47,913 bases of DNA from Roseburia inulinivorans DSM 16841 (GTDB lineage: Bacteria; Bacillota; Clostridia; Lachnospirales; Lachnospiraceae): contig NZ_ACFY01000089.1 in assembly GCF_000174195.1 (NCBI RefSeq), positions 1 through 47,913 of the forward strand, read 5' to 3'. The translations under genes were made by a program, and so were the position numbers. A model generated the notes under the pieces. That model saw only the letters and a list, made by a program, of their open reading frames with translations. It had not been told where the DNA came from and did no database searches. This document shows, one piece after another, positions 17,828 through 27,596 of the stretch. The first letter of the stretch is position 1. Every line of letters begins with the position of its first letter.

Positions 17828-18409
17828 CTATAATACAAGAATTCCCAGATGCTCGAACAGAATTTTCACACCGATAAGGATTAAGATAATACCTCCGGCG
17901 ATCTCTGCTTTTTTCTGGTATCTGCTTCCGAACATATTCCCGACAACAACACCGACAATGGATAGCACGAAGGTTGTCAGACCAATGATCGTAATACATT
18001 TCACGATCGGATAATTCAAAAACGCAAACGTGATACCAACTGCAAGCGCATCTATACTGGTTGCGATTGCAAGTAGGAACATTTCCTTTAGATCAAGAGG
18101 TGGATCCAGTTCCTTCACTGTTTCATCTTCTTCTAGTCTGTATCCTTCGACCACCATTTTGCCACCGATGAGTGCCAGTAAGATGAATGCGATCCAATGG
18201 TCAATTCTGGTAATGTAACTTTCAAACTGTGTTCCGAGCGCCCATCCGATGAATGGCATTAGTGCCTGAAATCCTCCGAAAAATAATCCGATCACAACTG
18301 CCTGTTTCTTGTTTACCTTGCGCATGGCAAGACCCTTACAGACGGCTACCGCAAATGCGTCCATGGATAAACCGACTCCGATCAATAACAACTCGATCAC
18401 GAATGCCAT
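17828..18409 (-). CDS. mntP: Manganese efflux pump MntP
   Basis: 193-residue, six-helix membrane protein that exports Mn2+. Two homologous halves are visible through LLIGVGLSMDAFAVAVCKGL (near residue 5) and LLAIATSIDALAVGITFAFL, each with the conserved intramembrane Asp. A charged loop (YRLEEDETVKELDPPLDLK) joins the halves. ATG at 18409 follows GGAGAAAAAAT; the frame continues to 18445 without a better start and would then enter the riboswitch expression platform. Regulation by a Mn-sensing riboswitch directly upstream supports the assignment. Confidence 0.95.
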   Translation of the reverse strand: MAFVIELLLIGVGLSMDAFAVAVCKGLAMRKVNKKQAVVIGLFFGGFQALMPFIGWALGTQFESYITRIDHWIAFILLALIGGKMVVEGYRLEEDETVKELDPPLDLKEMFLLAIATSIDALAVGITFAFLNYPIVKCITIIGLTTFVLSIVGVVVGNMFGSRYQKKAEIAGGIILILIGVKILFEHLGILVL

Positions 18410-18445
18410 ATTTTTTCTCCTTTTCCCAGCCGCATAAAAAGACAA

Positions 18446-18593
18446 ATAAAAAAGACTCCACGTATACCTGCCGGTATAGTATTACCGGAACAGGCATACA
18501 TGAGTCTCATTCTTTAAGATTTGCCAGGTTATAAAACCGGGTTTGTTGACAAATCACGTCTTCACGCGAACTACTCCCTCACGGAATTTATTC
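18446..18593 (-). promoter_or_regulatory. yybP-ykoY manganese riboswitch of mntP
   Basis: The aptamer (18502-18593, minus strand) contains the class-typical pieces GAGGGAGTAG, AACCTGGC and GAGACT in order. It is followed by a long terminator hairpin (18454-18506, with TGCCTGTTCCGGTA...TACCGGCAGGTATA inside) and a T run at 18446-18453. The 3' side of the aptamer (GAGACTC) is also part of the terminator stem, as expected for mutually exclusive folding. In this class Mn2+ binding turns expression on, which fits an export pump. Confidence 0.88.
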
Positions 18594-18634
18594 TTTTGTA
18601 TGGAAAAACTATATTTTCCAACTACTGTTGTACA

Positions 18635-18663
18635 AATATATAGCATTCAAATGTGTTTGTCAA
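18635..18663 (-). promoter_or_regulatory. Promoter of the mntP riboswitch transcript
   Basis: Near-consensus sigma-A site on the minus strand: TTGACA (18658-18663), 17-base spacer, TATATT (18635-18640), about 40 bases before the aptamer. The rest of 18664-18784 is AT-rich with no gene and no clear terminator for the GH36 gene. Confidence 0.8.
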
Positions 18664-18784
18664 TGTATTTTGCGAATTTTTATCAATTATCCTTATCTAC
18701 CTTATTTACAATAACAGCATCGCCCATTATTACCTTCGTAATTATTAATTATATTTTTAATAATTCTTGCTTTGTTTGCTGCAA

Positions 18785-21019
18785 TTAACTTTTTTCTTGC
18801 AATATATAGATTCTTGACTCAAAATCCGTACATGGCTTTGCATCTCCTGAAACCTGACCAGCTGTCACATCTGTTGTAATAAGTCCTAAATTCATCAACT
18901 CGTCCCCATAGCTCTCTGTATTTGCTAACACGTTCTTATAAAGTTTATCTGGATCAAGTCCCTGCAATTTTATTCTGCTGTATGGCATGTTCACGCCATT
19001 TAATACACGATAATATCCTACTAGTGCTGTTGTTTTTTCTTCATTAACTACCATCCAAATAGTTTCATTTCCCTCAAAGGGACTTTTCAATCTATAAAAT
19101 GTTCCAAATTGTAGCATTTGACGATACTTTTTCATAAATAAGATTTGTGCCTTTACCTCTTCAATTTCAGAATCAGATAATTTATTCAAATCCAACTCAT
19201 AACCAAATGTACCAAAATAAGCTACATTTGCTCTTGTATGCAATGGTGTATTTCGAAAAACTTGATGATTCGGTATTACAGAAACATGACTTCCCATACT
19301 GCTAATCGGATAACACATCGAGGTTCCATATTGAATTTTCAACCTTTCAATCGCATCAGAATCATCACTGGTCCATCCTTGCGGTGCATAATAAAGCATT
19401 CCAGGATCAAAGCGTCCACCGCCACTCGCACAGGACTCAAATAGAACTTTGGGGAATTCTGATGTCAGTCTTTCATATAAGTCATACACTCCCAGTATAT
19501 ATCGATGGAAAATTTCGCCTTGTCGTTCCGCAGGATAGGCAATGCTATAACATTCTGTAATACTCCTATTCATATCCCATTTTATATACGAAATTTTTGC
19601 TTCTGAAAGAATCTTGGCAATCATTGTATAAATATAATCAACAATCTCTCTTCTTGAAAAATCTAGTACATATTGATAACGCCCATGTGAATCCGTTCTT
19701 CCCGGGGTTTGTAAAATCCAATCTGGATGTTGACGATACAAATTCGAATCCTTATTTATCATCTCCGGTTCTATCCATAAACCAAATTGCATGCCAAGTT
19801 CTTCTATACGCTCTGCCAAACCTTCAATTCCATTTGGAAGTAACTTTTTGTTTACTATCCAATCCCCTAACCCTGCACGGTCGCTTCTACGATTTCCAAA
19901 CCATCCATCATCAAGCACAAATAATTCAATACCACATTCCTTTGCTTTCTTTGCAATTTTTACCAAACGATCTTCTGTAAAATCAAAATATGTTGCTTCC
20001 CAATTATTATTCAATATTGGTCTGCTACGATCACGCCAATATCCCCGTGCAAGACGTTTTGCATATAACTTATGAAATGTCTGGCTCATCTCATTAAGTC
20101 CGTTATCTGAATAAACCATCACCGCTTCTGGTGTCTGAAAACTTTCTCCGGGTTCCAGTTCCCAATCAAATCCATCTGGATTAATTCCTACTGTAATTCG
20201 TGTTATATCATGTGTATCCACTTCTGCTTGAATTCTAAAATTCCCACTATAAATAAAACTAAATCCGATTGCTTCTCCCATAACTTCATCTGTGTTTTTT
20301 CTTTTAAGAACCATAAACGGATTTTGTTCATGCGAAGAATGCCCACGCATACTATCAATCGCTGTAATCCCCTGTTCCAGAGCCCTCACCTTCACATGCC
20401 GCTCTCTAGCCCACGCACCAGATAATTGCATCCAAATATAATCTTTATCCGGAAGATCCAGATTCAGACTCATTGCTGTAAGTAAATGTAACGGCATTTT
20501 TCCTGCATTTTTTATGCAAACACTTCTTGCAATCGCTCCATATTCAGAAAAGATAGTATAAAGCAGCTCCAGTATAATTCCTGTAAGAGAATCTCTCAAA
20601 TAAATCCTGAGTGTCACCGCTTCTTCCTCAGATTCTGCATAAATGGCAGGAAGTCCCTGAAGCTTCGGCTTTCCCATTGTAATCTCATAGCCGGTATATT
20701 TAAATTCTGAAATTCTGCTTCCATTCTTCTGTAATAATTCGATTGCAGGATGACGATAATCTGTTGTTCCATATACCGGATATTCCTGCCGAATATGCTC
20801 CAGTGAAAAACTTTTGTCCCATTCATATATATATGAAGTCATCGGACGTTCTATTTTCTCTACCAGATAAGAAAAATCTTCCTTATCATGAATTTTCTTT
20901 CCAAAATAAATCTGCCCCATGTGTCCGTTTTCCAACACGCACATAATGTAACTTATTTTTTCATTATATAAATGAAATGTCTTTGTCTTGTCGTGAAACA
21001 CAATATTTCTCATATACAT
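18785..21019 (-). CDS. Alpha-galactosidase / alpha-N-acetylgalactosaminidase, GH36
   Basis: 744-residue GH36 enzyme without signal peptide, so intracellular. N-terminal beta-sandwich, then the barrel with FVLDDGWFG (about 365), GLWIEPEM (about 415), the nucleophile Asp in YIKWDMN (about 481), SCASGGGRFDPG, and the acid/base Asp in WTSDDSDA (about 552). A C-terminal beta domain follows. It removes terminal alpha-galactose; some GH36 members take alpha-GalNAc, so B- or A-type trisaccharides are both possible here. Last gene of the glycan operon, 65 bases after the Gfo/Idh/MocA gene. Two ATGs are close: 21019 (AAGGA three bases upstream) and 21013 (better spacing). Confidence 0.92.
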   Translation of the reverse strand: MYMRNIVFHDKTKTFHLYNEKISYIMCVLENGHMGQIYFGKKIHDKEDFSYLVEKIERPMTSYIYEWDKSFSLEHIRQEYPVYGTTDYRHPAIELLQKNGSRISEFKYTGYEITMGKPKLQGLPAIYAESEEEAVTLRIYLRDSLTGIILELLYTIFSEYGAIARSVCIKNAGKMPLHLLTAMSLNLDLPDKDYIWMQLSGAWARERHVKVRALEQGITAIDSMRGHSSHEQNPFMVLKRKNTDEVMGEAIGFSFIYSGNFRIQAEVDTHDITRITVGINPDGFDWELEPGESFQTPEAVMVYSDNGLNEMSQTFHKLYAKRLARGYWRDRSRPILNNNWEATYFDFTEDRLVKIAKKAKECGIELFVLDDGWFGNRRSDRAGLGDWIVNKKLLPNGIEGLAERIEELGMQFGLWIEPEMINKDSNLYRQHPDWILQTPGRTDSHGRYQYVLDFSRREIVDYIYTMIAKILSEAKISYIKWDMNRSITECYSIAYPAERQGEIFHRYILGVYDLYERLTSEFPKVLFESCASGGGRFDPGMLYYAPQGWTSDDSDAIERLKIQYGTSMCYPISSMGSHVSVIPNHQVFRNTPLHTRANVAYFGTFGYELDLNKLSDSEIEEVKAQILFMKKYRQMLQFGTFYRLKSPFEGNETIWMVVNEEKTTALVGYYRVLNGVNMPYSRIKLQGLDPDKLYKNVLANTESYGDELMNLGLITTDVTAGQVSGDAKPCTDFESRIYILQEKS

Positions 21020-21084
21020 TTTTCCTTATTATTAGCATTTTACCTGTCGTACACTTTTTCTGTTTATTCTATATCTTTTCAGTT

Positions 21085-22347
21085 TTATTTCATCTCATAA
21101 GTACTATATTCTTCAAAATCAATAACTGATCTACTAATTCTTGCTTCTTCAGCTGCAAGCGCCATCAGATGACTCGCCACAGAAACTGATGCATCCGTTT
21201 TTCCCGTTTTTCCTTCTCCAACCATACGAACAAACTCTCGCATCATGCTCATATCACTTCCGCTATGTCCCTTTGAAGGCGTATGAAGTTGAATCAAATC
21301 ATTTGTTCCACTTACAAAATCTATGATTTCTATTGTTCCTGACTCCATATCACCTTTTAATTCACCTTTAGTGCCCATAATTCGAATTCTTCTTGCGCAC
21401 TGATTTGTAAATGCTGTCATTAAAAATGAAGCTGTAACTTGATTTTCAAATTCTATGTCCACTGTCTGATGATCTACAACTGTATTATCCGAATGAAATA
21501 CACACCTTCCATACGGACCTTTCTTTAACGCTTCCAGAACATGCACAGAATCTGCCTGATCAGTTACTGCATATACAAGACCATCTTCCACAGCTTTTGG
21601 ATGTTCCAGATAAAAACGCGGTGCATAGAATGGGCACTGATCTCTGTGTTCACATCCGTCCATACAATATTCCGGCGCACCTGTCGGAGCATTTTCTTCC
21701 GTAAAATATGTAAGTTCTCCAAAGGAACTGATTTTTTTGCATTTACTATCCGCCAACCATAACATAATATCCATATCATGACAGCATTTCTGCAATATCA
21801 TCGGACTGGATTCTTCTTTGTTTCTCCAATTTCCTCTTACAAAACTGTGCGCATGGTGCCAATATCCAACTTCCTCGATATGCTGAATCGACATCATCCT
21901 TCCAATTCTTCCCTCTTCCAGAATTTCTTTTATTTTAGAGAAAAACGGAGAATATCTAAGAACATGACATACAGATAATATTCGATCATATTTCTTTGCC
22001 ATTGCTCCCATTTTTATAATTTCTTCTTTGTCTGGTGACATCGGCTTTTCACAAAGAACATGATACCCTTTTTGCATCGCCATAGTAACTGGTTCATAGT
22101 GCATTTTGTCCTGTGTACAGATCATAGCACAATCTGCCATTTTGTCCTGTTGTAATAATTCTTCATAGGATTCATATTGTAGTTCCTTTGGAATATTATG
22201 CTTTGCCGCAAAAAGTTCCCTGCGTTCCTGATCCGGTTCTGCTACAGCTATCACTTTAAATTCATCTGGGTGATCCAGTGCATACTGCGAGTATACATAA
22301 CCACCTCTCAATCCTGCCCCGATTAAAATACTGGTTATCTGTTTCAT
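21085..22347 (-). CDS. Gfo/Idh/MocA-family NAD(P)-dependent oxidoreductase
   Basis: 420 residues, cytoplasmic. Rossmann-fold N-terminus with ILIGAGLRGGYV (residues 7-18), the EKP motif in LCEKPMSPDK (about 100) and the catalytic-site region CCHDMDIMLWL (about 189). A Cys-rich insertion CMDGCEHRDQC (about 231) could bind a metal. The C-terminal domain is the alpha/beta substrate part. The family contains sugar dehydrogenases and the redox-mechanism glycosidases of GH109 and relatives. In an operon with GH98, GH29 and GH36 it may act on a sugar of the imported glycan, possibly alpha-GalNAc, but that is inference. Good ribosome-binding site (AGGAAGGAAG). Confidence 0.85.
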   Translation of the reverse strand: MKQITSILIGAGLRGGYVYSQYALDHPDEFKVIAVAEPDQERRELFAAKHNIPKELQYESYEELLQQDKMADCAMICTQDKMHYEPVTMAMQKGYHVLCEKPMSPDKEEIIKMGAMAKKYDRILSVCHVLRYSPFFSKIKEILEEGRIGRMMSIQHIEEVGYWHHAHSFVRGNWRNKEESSPMILQKCCHDMDIMLWLADSKCKKISSFGELTYFTEENAPTGAPEYCMDGCEHRDQCPFYAPRFYLEHPKAVEDGLVYAVTDQADSVHVLEALKKGPYGRCVFHSDNTVVDHQTVDIEFENQVTASFLMTAFTNQCARRIRIMGTKGELKGDMESGTIEIIDFVSGTNDLIQLHTPSKGHSGSDMSMMREFVRMVGEGKTGKTDASVSVASHLMALAAEEARISRSVIDFEEYSTYEMK

Positions 22348-22375
22348 CGTTTTTCTTCCTTCCTATTTACGATTG

Positions 22376-22407
22376 AAATGCCTCACGTCTATATTTGTGA
22401 GGCATTT
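22376..22407. other. Intercistronic hairpin between GH98 and Gfo/Idh/MocA genes
   Basis: Perfect 11-base stem AAATGCCTCAC...GTGAGGCATTT with a short loop in the 76-base gap. In the direction of transcription no T run follows, so it looks more like an RNA-stability or partial-termination element than a full terminator. The T-rich tract lies on the other side. Confidence 0.6.
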
Positions 22408-22423
22408 CTTTTTCTTTTTAGCC

Positions 22424-25363
22424 TTAAACTATATCAAAATACACATATCCATTGCTTATTATTGTTATTTGAACAGTTCCTGTCTTTTCATCATAGGTAA
22501 CTGATGGATTAGAATAATTTCCATTTACCCCTTCAATATTCTTTATTTCTGGATTATGATTCCAACCACTTAATGTAATAGTAGTTTCCCTGCGTTCCTG
22601 ATCTTTCGTATTATGAATATAATTGCTAAACACCCACGAAAGTGCATCTTTCTTAGTCATTTGAGGTAAAGATGCTGCCTCTGACGCAGTTGTTGCACCT
22701 TTCCACAGTTCATCTTTATTAGTACGATAATTATTAACTTTCACTGAAACAGCATTATCCTTTTTCTGTAAAATCACATAAGAATGTGGTTCCAAGATTG
22801 CTGATACTTTCACTTTCTTGTCATCAATTATCATTTCCATATTTTCAGCTGTTTGCTTCACATTTTCATTGTACTTATAATTTGCTATATACCATGTATT
22901 ATCAACTTTCTTTGCGAAAATATCCCCTTGATATTCTTCTGCATAGAGACTATTAAAAAAGTCTTGTCGATTCGATAAAGTACTAATTCTACTGTCTCCC
23001 TGTTCAACAATTTCTATATCTTTTCCAGCAAATGCTTCCTCTAATTTTGAAATAGAAATTGATGATGGAACAAATGGAATATTCCCGTATCTTCCAGTTG
23101 TATATGTTGGTGATTGTGCCATTTCCGTATTTAACCCTACGAAGAAATTACCATTTCCCATTGAAGATAAATTTCCACGCACTATCGCTTTTGTGGAAGC
23201 AAGCATTTCCTCTTTAGATGGAGCAGGATTTTTGATCACATATCTAAAAAATTCCTGTATAACATTTTTATATAATGGCGACTGTTCATTTTGTACACCA
23301 TATGTATAAGCTGGATGTTCAAAATTATATATGCATCCACCATTTATATAAATCATCATCGCTTCAATTCCAACTAAAGCTTCTGGCTCTGTTAACCACT
23401 GTCTGTTTCCCTGACTTTTACCAATATTTCCAGTCTCAAACAGTTTCCATTTTCCAGTCTCATACCACTTCCATGTGTCCATCAGACCACCCCACTGATA
23501 TACATAATCAGCTAACCACAATCCTGTCATATAACTGCTCGTCGGTGCATCATTGCCTTCACCAGCAGGTGTATTTTTATACATGAAAATAAAATAATCC
23601 GAATATTTCTCAACTGCATCCTTAAAAGCTGTTTGCCCCTGTGTTCCCATAGCCTTTTCAATCGCAGCTCCATTATTCTGTTCTGACCAAATGAAATATC
23701 CACCATATTTCGCAGATATTGTAAGATAATCTGCACATCTGCTTTCGATGCCACTTGCCCATACCCAATAATTTTCTGTACAGAATAACCCTTGTAAACA
23801 AGAATAATTTCTATACATCTCTTCAATCCAATCATTTGTGATCCAATGTGCTGCCGTATAATAAGATTGATTTCCCGCTGTATAAACAGTCAAAACAATT
23901 GGAATTGGATCACTCTCTTTTGTCTCTGGATCAACCTGATTTTGTGCCTCTTTTAAAAAGTGTTCGTAAAAATCTTGAACTGCTCCATCTCTCTTTGGCA
24001 AATCATCTGGATGCAATTCTATTACTGTATATGGTTTTAAATCATCTGGCACCTCTTCCCATTTTCCGCTAAGTGTATCATCTCCCCAAAAACCATACTC
24101 CTTTTCAGATTGAGAATAAGTTTCCCCATTTGCGTATAAAGGAATCATCATAAGTGGTGACGTATTTGATATTTCACGTCGTTTTTCTGCTGGCTGCCAT
24201 GCATCAGGATCAACAAATGTACCTCTCGCCATAAATTTTGCATCCGCATACACAACTTCATCTGCCCATGTATATTCTCCTGCATAACTTTTTAATTGAA
24301 ATGTAGATGCATTTTCCGAAATATCTAAATCTAAGTATATTCCTTCTGTTTCATACGATATACCATCAGGATAATCTTTCTCTGATGAATATATAACTTC
24401 CTCATCAACTATTACTTCAATTTTATCTACATGTGCGTAATTACTATCTAATGGTGTTCCTGTTCTATCAATACCTACAAATGCTTTAAACTTTGATACT
24501 CCTGCACCACTAATATCATAAGAAATTACAGATGGATAAGCAGCTACTGTTCCAATTCCTTTTTCAAACGCACGTACCATACCATCTTTCATCAAAAGAC
24601 TTATTTGCGTATCTTGCCCATTATTTCCAGCAGTAAACGGATGATTTTTCTGTACTTTTTTAGATGTATCAGCATCACCATGTGTAGCAGATATCCAATT
24701 CAAATCTGACAGATACGTATATGTATTCCATTTGTCTGGATCTGGAAAAGTTCCTGTTGCAGTAAATTTTGCATCTGCAAAAACAATTTCATCTCCCCAC
24801 GTTGTCTCTCCCGCATAACTTTTCAGTTCAAATTTCTCTGCTCCCTTTGGAACACTTATATTAATAGGTATTGCCGTTGTATCCCAGTTAATTCCATTTG
24901 GATAATCATCAATACTACTATACAAAATTTCATCATCAGCAGTGATTTCTACCTTTTCAACCATTGCATGTTTTTCTAAAGAATGGTTAGCAGTTCTGTC
25001 AATTCCTAAATAACAAGAAAAAGAAGTGACTTCAGCACCAGTAATATTATATACAATACTTGATGGGGATGCTGCTACTGTACCTAAACCTTTTTCAAAT
25101 GTGCGTGTTGCACCATCTTCCATTGCAAGACTGATTTTCGTATCCTCACCATTGTTTCCCGGTGTAAATGGATGATCTTTTTGTACCTCTTTTGTTGTAT
25201 CATAATCACCATGAGAAGCTGATACCCATTTCAAATCAGACAAATAATATTCTGATCCCGTTTTGCCTTCCTCTGCATAAACAATTGATGTTTGTATTAC
25301 TACGGAAAGCATTAAAAAAATACTTAACGCCGTACTGAGTACTTTTTTCATTTTTTTTACCAA
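22424..25363 (-). CDS. Secreted GH98 endo-beta-galactosidase with two CBM51-like domains
   Basis: 979 residues. Signal peptide 1-30 (cleavage after VYA). Two tandem ~170-residue NPCBM/CBM51-type modules follow (about 38-205 and 212-387), each beginning YLSDLxWxSAxHGDxDTxKxVQ and ending in LKSYAGExTWxDEIV-type sequence. Then comes a GH98 catalytic and C-terminal domain (about 395-979). It shares long stretches with pneumococcal GH98: TENYWVW with a conserved Glu (about 530), DTWKWYE, EPEALVGIEAMMIY, YNFEHPAYT with a conserved Glu (about 682), NPAPSKEEM. GH98 enzymes release A/B-antigen trisaccharides or Lewis Y units from host glycans; which one is not decidable here. No sortase motif, so probably released or held by its CBMs. 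Start is probably TTG (25363, AGAAGG upstream); ATG at 25351 is the alternative. Confidence 0.92.
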   Translation of the reverse strand: MVKKMKKVLSTALSIFLMLSVVIQTSIVYAEEGKTGSEYYLSDLKWVSASHGDYDTTKEVQKDHPFTPGNNGEDTKISLAMEDGATRTFEKGLGTVAASPSSIVYNITGAEVTSFSCYLGIDRTANHSLEKHAMVEKVEITADDEILYSSIDDYPNGINWDTTAIPINISVPKGAEKFELKSYAGETTWGDEIVFADAKFTATGTFPDPDKWNTYTYLSDLNWISATHGDADTSKKVQKNHPFTAGNNGQDTQISLLMKDGMVRAFEKGIGTVAAYPSVISYDISGAGVSKFKAFVGIDRTGTPLDSNYAHVDKIEVIVDEEVIYSSEKDYPDGISYETEGIYLDLDISENASTFQLKSYAGEYTWADEVVYADAKFMARGTFVDPDAWQPAEKRREISNTSPLMMIPLYANGETYSQSEKEYGFWGDDTLSGKWEEVPDDLKPYTVIELHPDDLPKRDGAVQDFYEHFLKEAQNQVDPETKESDPIPIVLTVYTAGNQSYYTAAHWITNDWIEEMYRNYSCLQGLFCTENYWVWASGIESRCADYLTISAKYGGYFIWSEQNNGAAIEKAMGTQGQTAFKDAVEKYSDYFIFMYKNTPAGEGNDAPTSSYMTGLWLADYVYQWGGLMDTWKWYETGKWKLFETGNIGKSQGNRQWLTEPEALVGIEAMMIYINGGCIYNFEHPAYTYGVQNEQSPLYKNVIQEFFRYVIKNPAPSKEEMLASTKAIVRGNLSSMGNGNFFVGLNTEMAQSPTYTTGRYGNIPFVPSSISISKLEEAFAGKDIEIVEQGDSRISTLSNRQDFFNSLYAEEYQGDIFAKKVDNTWYIANYKYNENVKQTAENMEMIIDDKKVKVSAILEPHSYVILQKKDNAVSVKVNNYRTNKDELWKGATTASEAASLPQMTKKDALSWVFSNYIHNTKDQERRETTITLSGWNHNPEIKNIEGVNGNYSNPSVTYDEKTGTVQITIISNGYVYFDIV

Positions 25364-25382
25364 ATTGCATACCTTCTCTTTC

Positions 25383-26690
25383 TTAATTCTTAAGTTGAAT
25401 TTTTAATACAGTGTCCCTTTCATCTGGCAATGGATATGTAAACACAGGATCTTCTCCGAATGACACGAATGCAACATCCTTATAAAGAGCTGTATTCCAT
25501 GCTTCACCTCTTTTCACCTCACTTCCATCCGCTAAATATGTAATTTCAGCCAACTGTTCAGGACTAATGCCATAAAGCGGAAGGGCTCCTAAAGGAGTTT
25601 CGTAAACATGTGCATAAATCACATTATCTTTTTGTGTATACCTTCCCCAATCTGGTTTTTCAAAATTTGATATTCCACAACCATAGATACTCTCTTTATT
25701 TTTACTCATCCATTTTCCAACTTCTCTTAAAATTTCAACACTTTCTCGTGGAATATTCCCCTTTGCATCAGGTCCTACATTCAAAATCATATTTCCACCC
25801 TTGCTGACACACTCTACCAACTTTCTTACCAGCATCTCAGGTGTTTTATATTGATGATCAAAATTGCAATATCCCCAATGATTGTTCATTGTTGCACATA
25901 ATTCCCATGGAATAGGTTCACCATTAACATCACAAACTCCTTTTGGAGGAATAATCTGTTCAGGACTTGCGAAGTCTCCACTATAAATTAAAGGATGTTC
26001 TGTTGCAATGCTTCCATGATTATCTCCTGCGCCTTCCAAACGGTTATCAATAATCACATCCGGCTGATAATGACGTACCATTTTAATTAAGTCTGTTGCT
26101 TTCCATTTTTCTCCTGTCATATCATCATAAGAGAAGTCAAACCAAAGCAAATCCAATTTCCCATAATTTGTCACCAGTTCTTTTACCTGACCATGCATGT
26201 AATCTAAATATCGATCAAAATCAATTTTTTCATCTTTATAGGCTGCATTGTTTCTCATTGGATGCTGGCGGTCTCCATACTTTGGAAAATCTGGATGATG
26301 CCAGTCAATAATTGAAAAATAGAGTCCTACCTTTAATCCTTCTTCTCTACATGCATCTACGAATTCTCTTACCAGATCTAGTCCTGCCTTTGTATTTGTC
26401 GCTTTATAGTCCGTTAATTTTGAATCAAATAAACAGAAACCATCGTGATGTTTCGCCGTTAAAACTACATATTTCATTCCCGCTTCTTTTGCTAATCGAA
26501 CCCATGTTTTTGGATCATAATCCACCGGATCAAATTGTTCGAAATATTTCCTATATTCCTCTATTGTCATTTCTTTTTGAGACATAACCCATTCGCCACA
26601 AGCAGGAATTGAATATAATCCCCAATGTATAAACATTCCAAATCTCGCATCCATAAACCATTTTGTTCGTTCTTTTATTTCCCGATTCAT
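25383..26690 (-). CDS. Alpha-L-fucosidase, GH29
   Basis: 435 residues, no signal peptide, so intracellular. GH29 start pattern WFMDARFGMFIHWGLYSIPACGEW, the AKHHDGFCLFDS loop (about 80), and the nucleophile region DLLWFDFSYDD with catalytic Asp at about 185. Short form without C-terminal CBM. It should remove alpha-linked fucose from the oligosaccharide released by GH98 and imported by the ABC system. Position 19 bases before the GH98 gene and after the permeases, with AAAGGAG ahead of its ATG, places it in the same operon. Confidence 0.94.
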   Translation of the reverse strand: MNREIKERTKWFMDARFGMFIHWGLYSIPACGEWVMSQKEMTIEEYRKYFEQFDPVDYDPKTWVRLAKEAGMKYVVLTAKHHDGFCLFDSKLTDYKATNTKAGLDLVREFVDACREEGLKVGLYFSIIDWHHPDFPKYGDRQHPMRNNAAYKDEKIDFDRYLDYMHGQVKELVTNYGKLDLLWFDFSYDDMTGEKWKATDLIKMVRHYQPDVIIDNRLEGAGDNHGSIATEHPLIYSGDFASPEQIIPPKGVCDVNGEPIPWELCATMNNHWGYCNFDHQYKTPEMLVRKLVECVSKGGNMILNVGPDAKGNIPRESVEILREVGKWMSKNKESIYGCGISNFEKPDWGRYTQKDNVIYAHVYETPLGALPLYGISPEQLAEITYLADGSEVKRGEAWNTALYKDVAFVSFGEDPVFTYPLPDERDTVLKIQLKN

Positions 26691-26726
26691 ATTGTTAATC
26701 TCCTTTTTTCTACGATTCTTCTACTA

Positions 26727-27581
26727 TTATCCTTTCACTGCACCACCTGATAATGCTTCAATAAAGAACTTACTGAAAACACAATACAATATTACTGGTG
26801 GAAGAATTATGACAACCATCGCAGAAAACAATCCGTTATAATTCGTATTAAATGCCGTTGTAAATGTTGAAAGTAATGCCGGGACTGTCAATTTTTCTCG
26901 CGTGATTAATACAAGTGAAGCCCAATAATATTCATTCCAGTTATTTAAAAAAGCCAAAACTGCTGCTGTCATAATTCCCGGACGTGCAATCGGAAAAATA
27001 ACTTTTACCCATGTCTGTACATAGCCACACCCATCAATTCTTGCGGCCTCCTCTAATTCTCTTGGAATATTATCATAATAATTTTTTATAACAAAAAAAC
27101 TAACTGCGATTCCACTACAAGAATAAATAAGAATTAATGCGGCTCTTGTATCATACAAATGTAAGTTATTGATTAAATTATATACAGGGTAAGTCAAAGC
27201 AGTCGCTGGTATAAACATTGTTGAATATAAAAGGATATTTACCAGTTTTTTCCCTTTAAACTCCATTCTTGCAACTACATAAGCAGACATAGAAATCATA
27301 ACCACACTAATTAATACCGATATTCCTGCAACAATTAAACTATTTCCAAAATAACGAAATACATGAAGATCTTTAAAAGTAGAAATATATCCATCTAAAC
27401 AAATCGACTCCGGCAACTGAAACCCAGGTCTCGCCATCGGATCTTTCTTTAAGCTCGATAACACAAGCCAAATCAACGGAACTAAAGAGACAATTAGCGC
27501 CCACGCCAAACATATATATGTTACAATTTTGGTTCCTGTTGGCAAATTATTTACAGTTTTTCTATGTAGAGATTTTTTCAT
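26727..27581 (-). CDS. Carbohydrate ABC transporter permease, MalG/LacG type
   Basis: 284-residue inner-membrane permease (CUT1 family), six helices. The EAA loop with the ATPase-contact motif is EAARIDGCGYVQTWVKVIFPIARPG (about 188-212; Glu-Ala-Ala and Gly conserved). C-terminus EALSGGAVKG is typical of MalG-type partners. Second permease of the operon, 15 bases after the MalF-type gene. Its job is import of the glycan fragment bound by the lipoprotein encoded at 28603-29913. No ATPase gene is present, as is common where a shared MsmK/MsiK-type ATPase serves several importers. Confidence 0.95.
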   Translation of the reverse strand: MKKSLHRKTVNNLPTGTKIVTYICLAWALIVSLVPLIWLVLSSLKKDPMARPGFQLPESICLDGYISTFKDLHVFRYFGNSLIVAGISVLISVVMISMSAYVVARMEFKGKKLVNILLYSTMFIPATALTYPVYNLINNLHLYDTRAALILIYSCSGIAVSFFVIKNYYDNIPRELEEAARIDGCGYVQTWVKVIFPIARPGIMTAAVLAFLNNWNEYYWASLVLITREKLTVPALLSTFTTAFNTNYNGLFSAMVVIILPPVILYCVFSKFFIEALSGGAVKG

Positions 27582-27596
27582 AACGCTTCTTCCTTC

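Noticed and set aside
18543..18788. Plus-strand 81-residue open frame beside mntP
   Set aside because: It overlaps the riboswitch and promoter read on the minus strand and has no ribosome-binding site.
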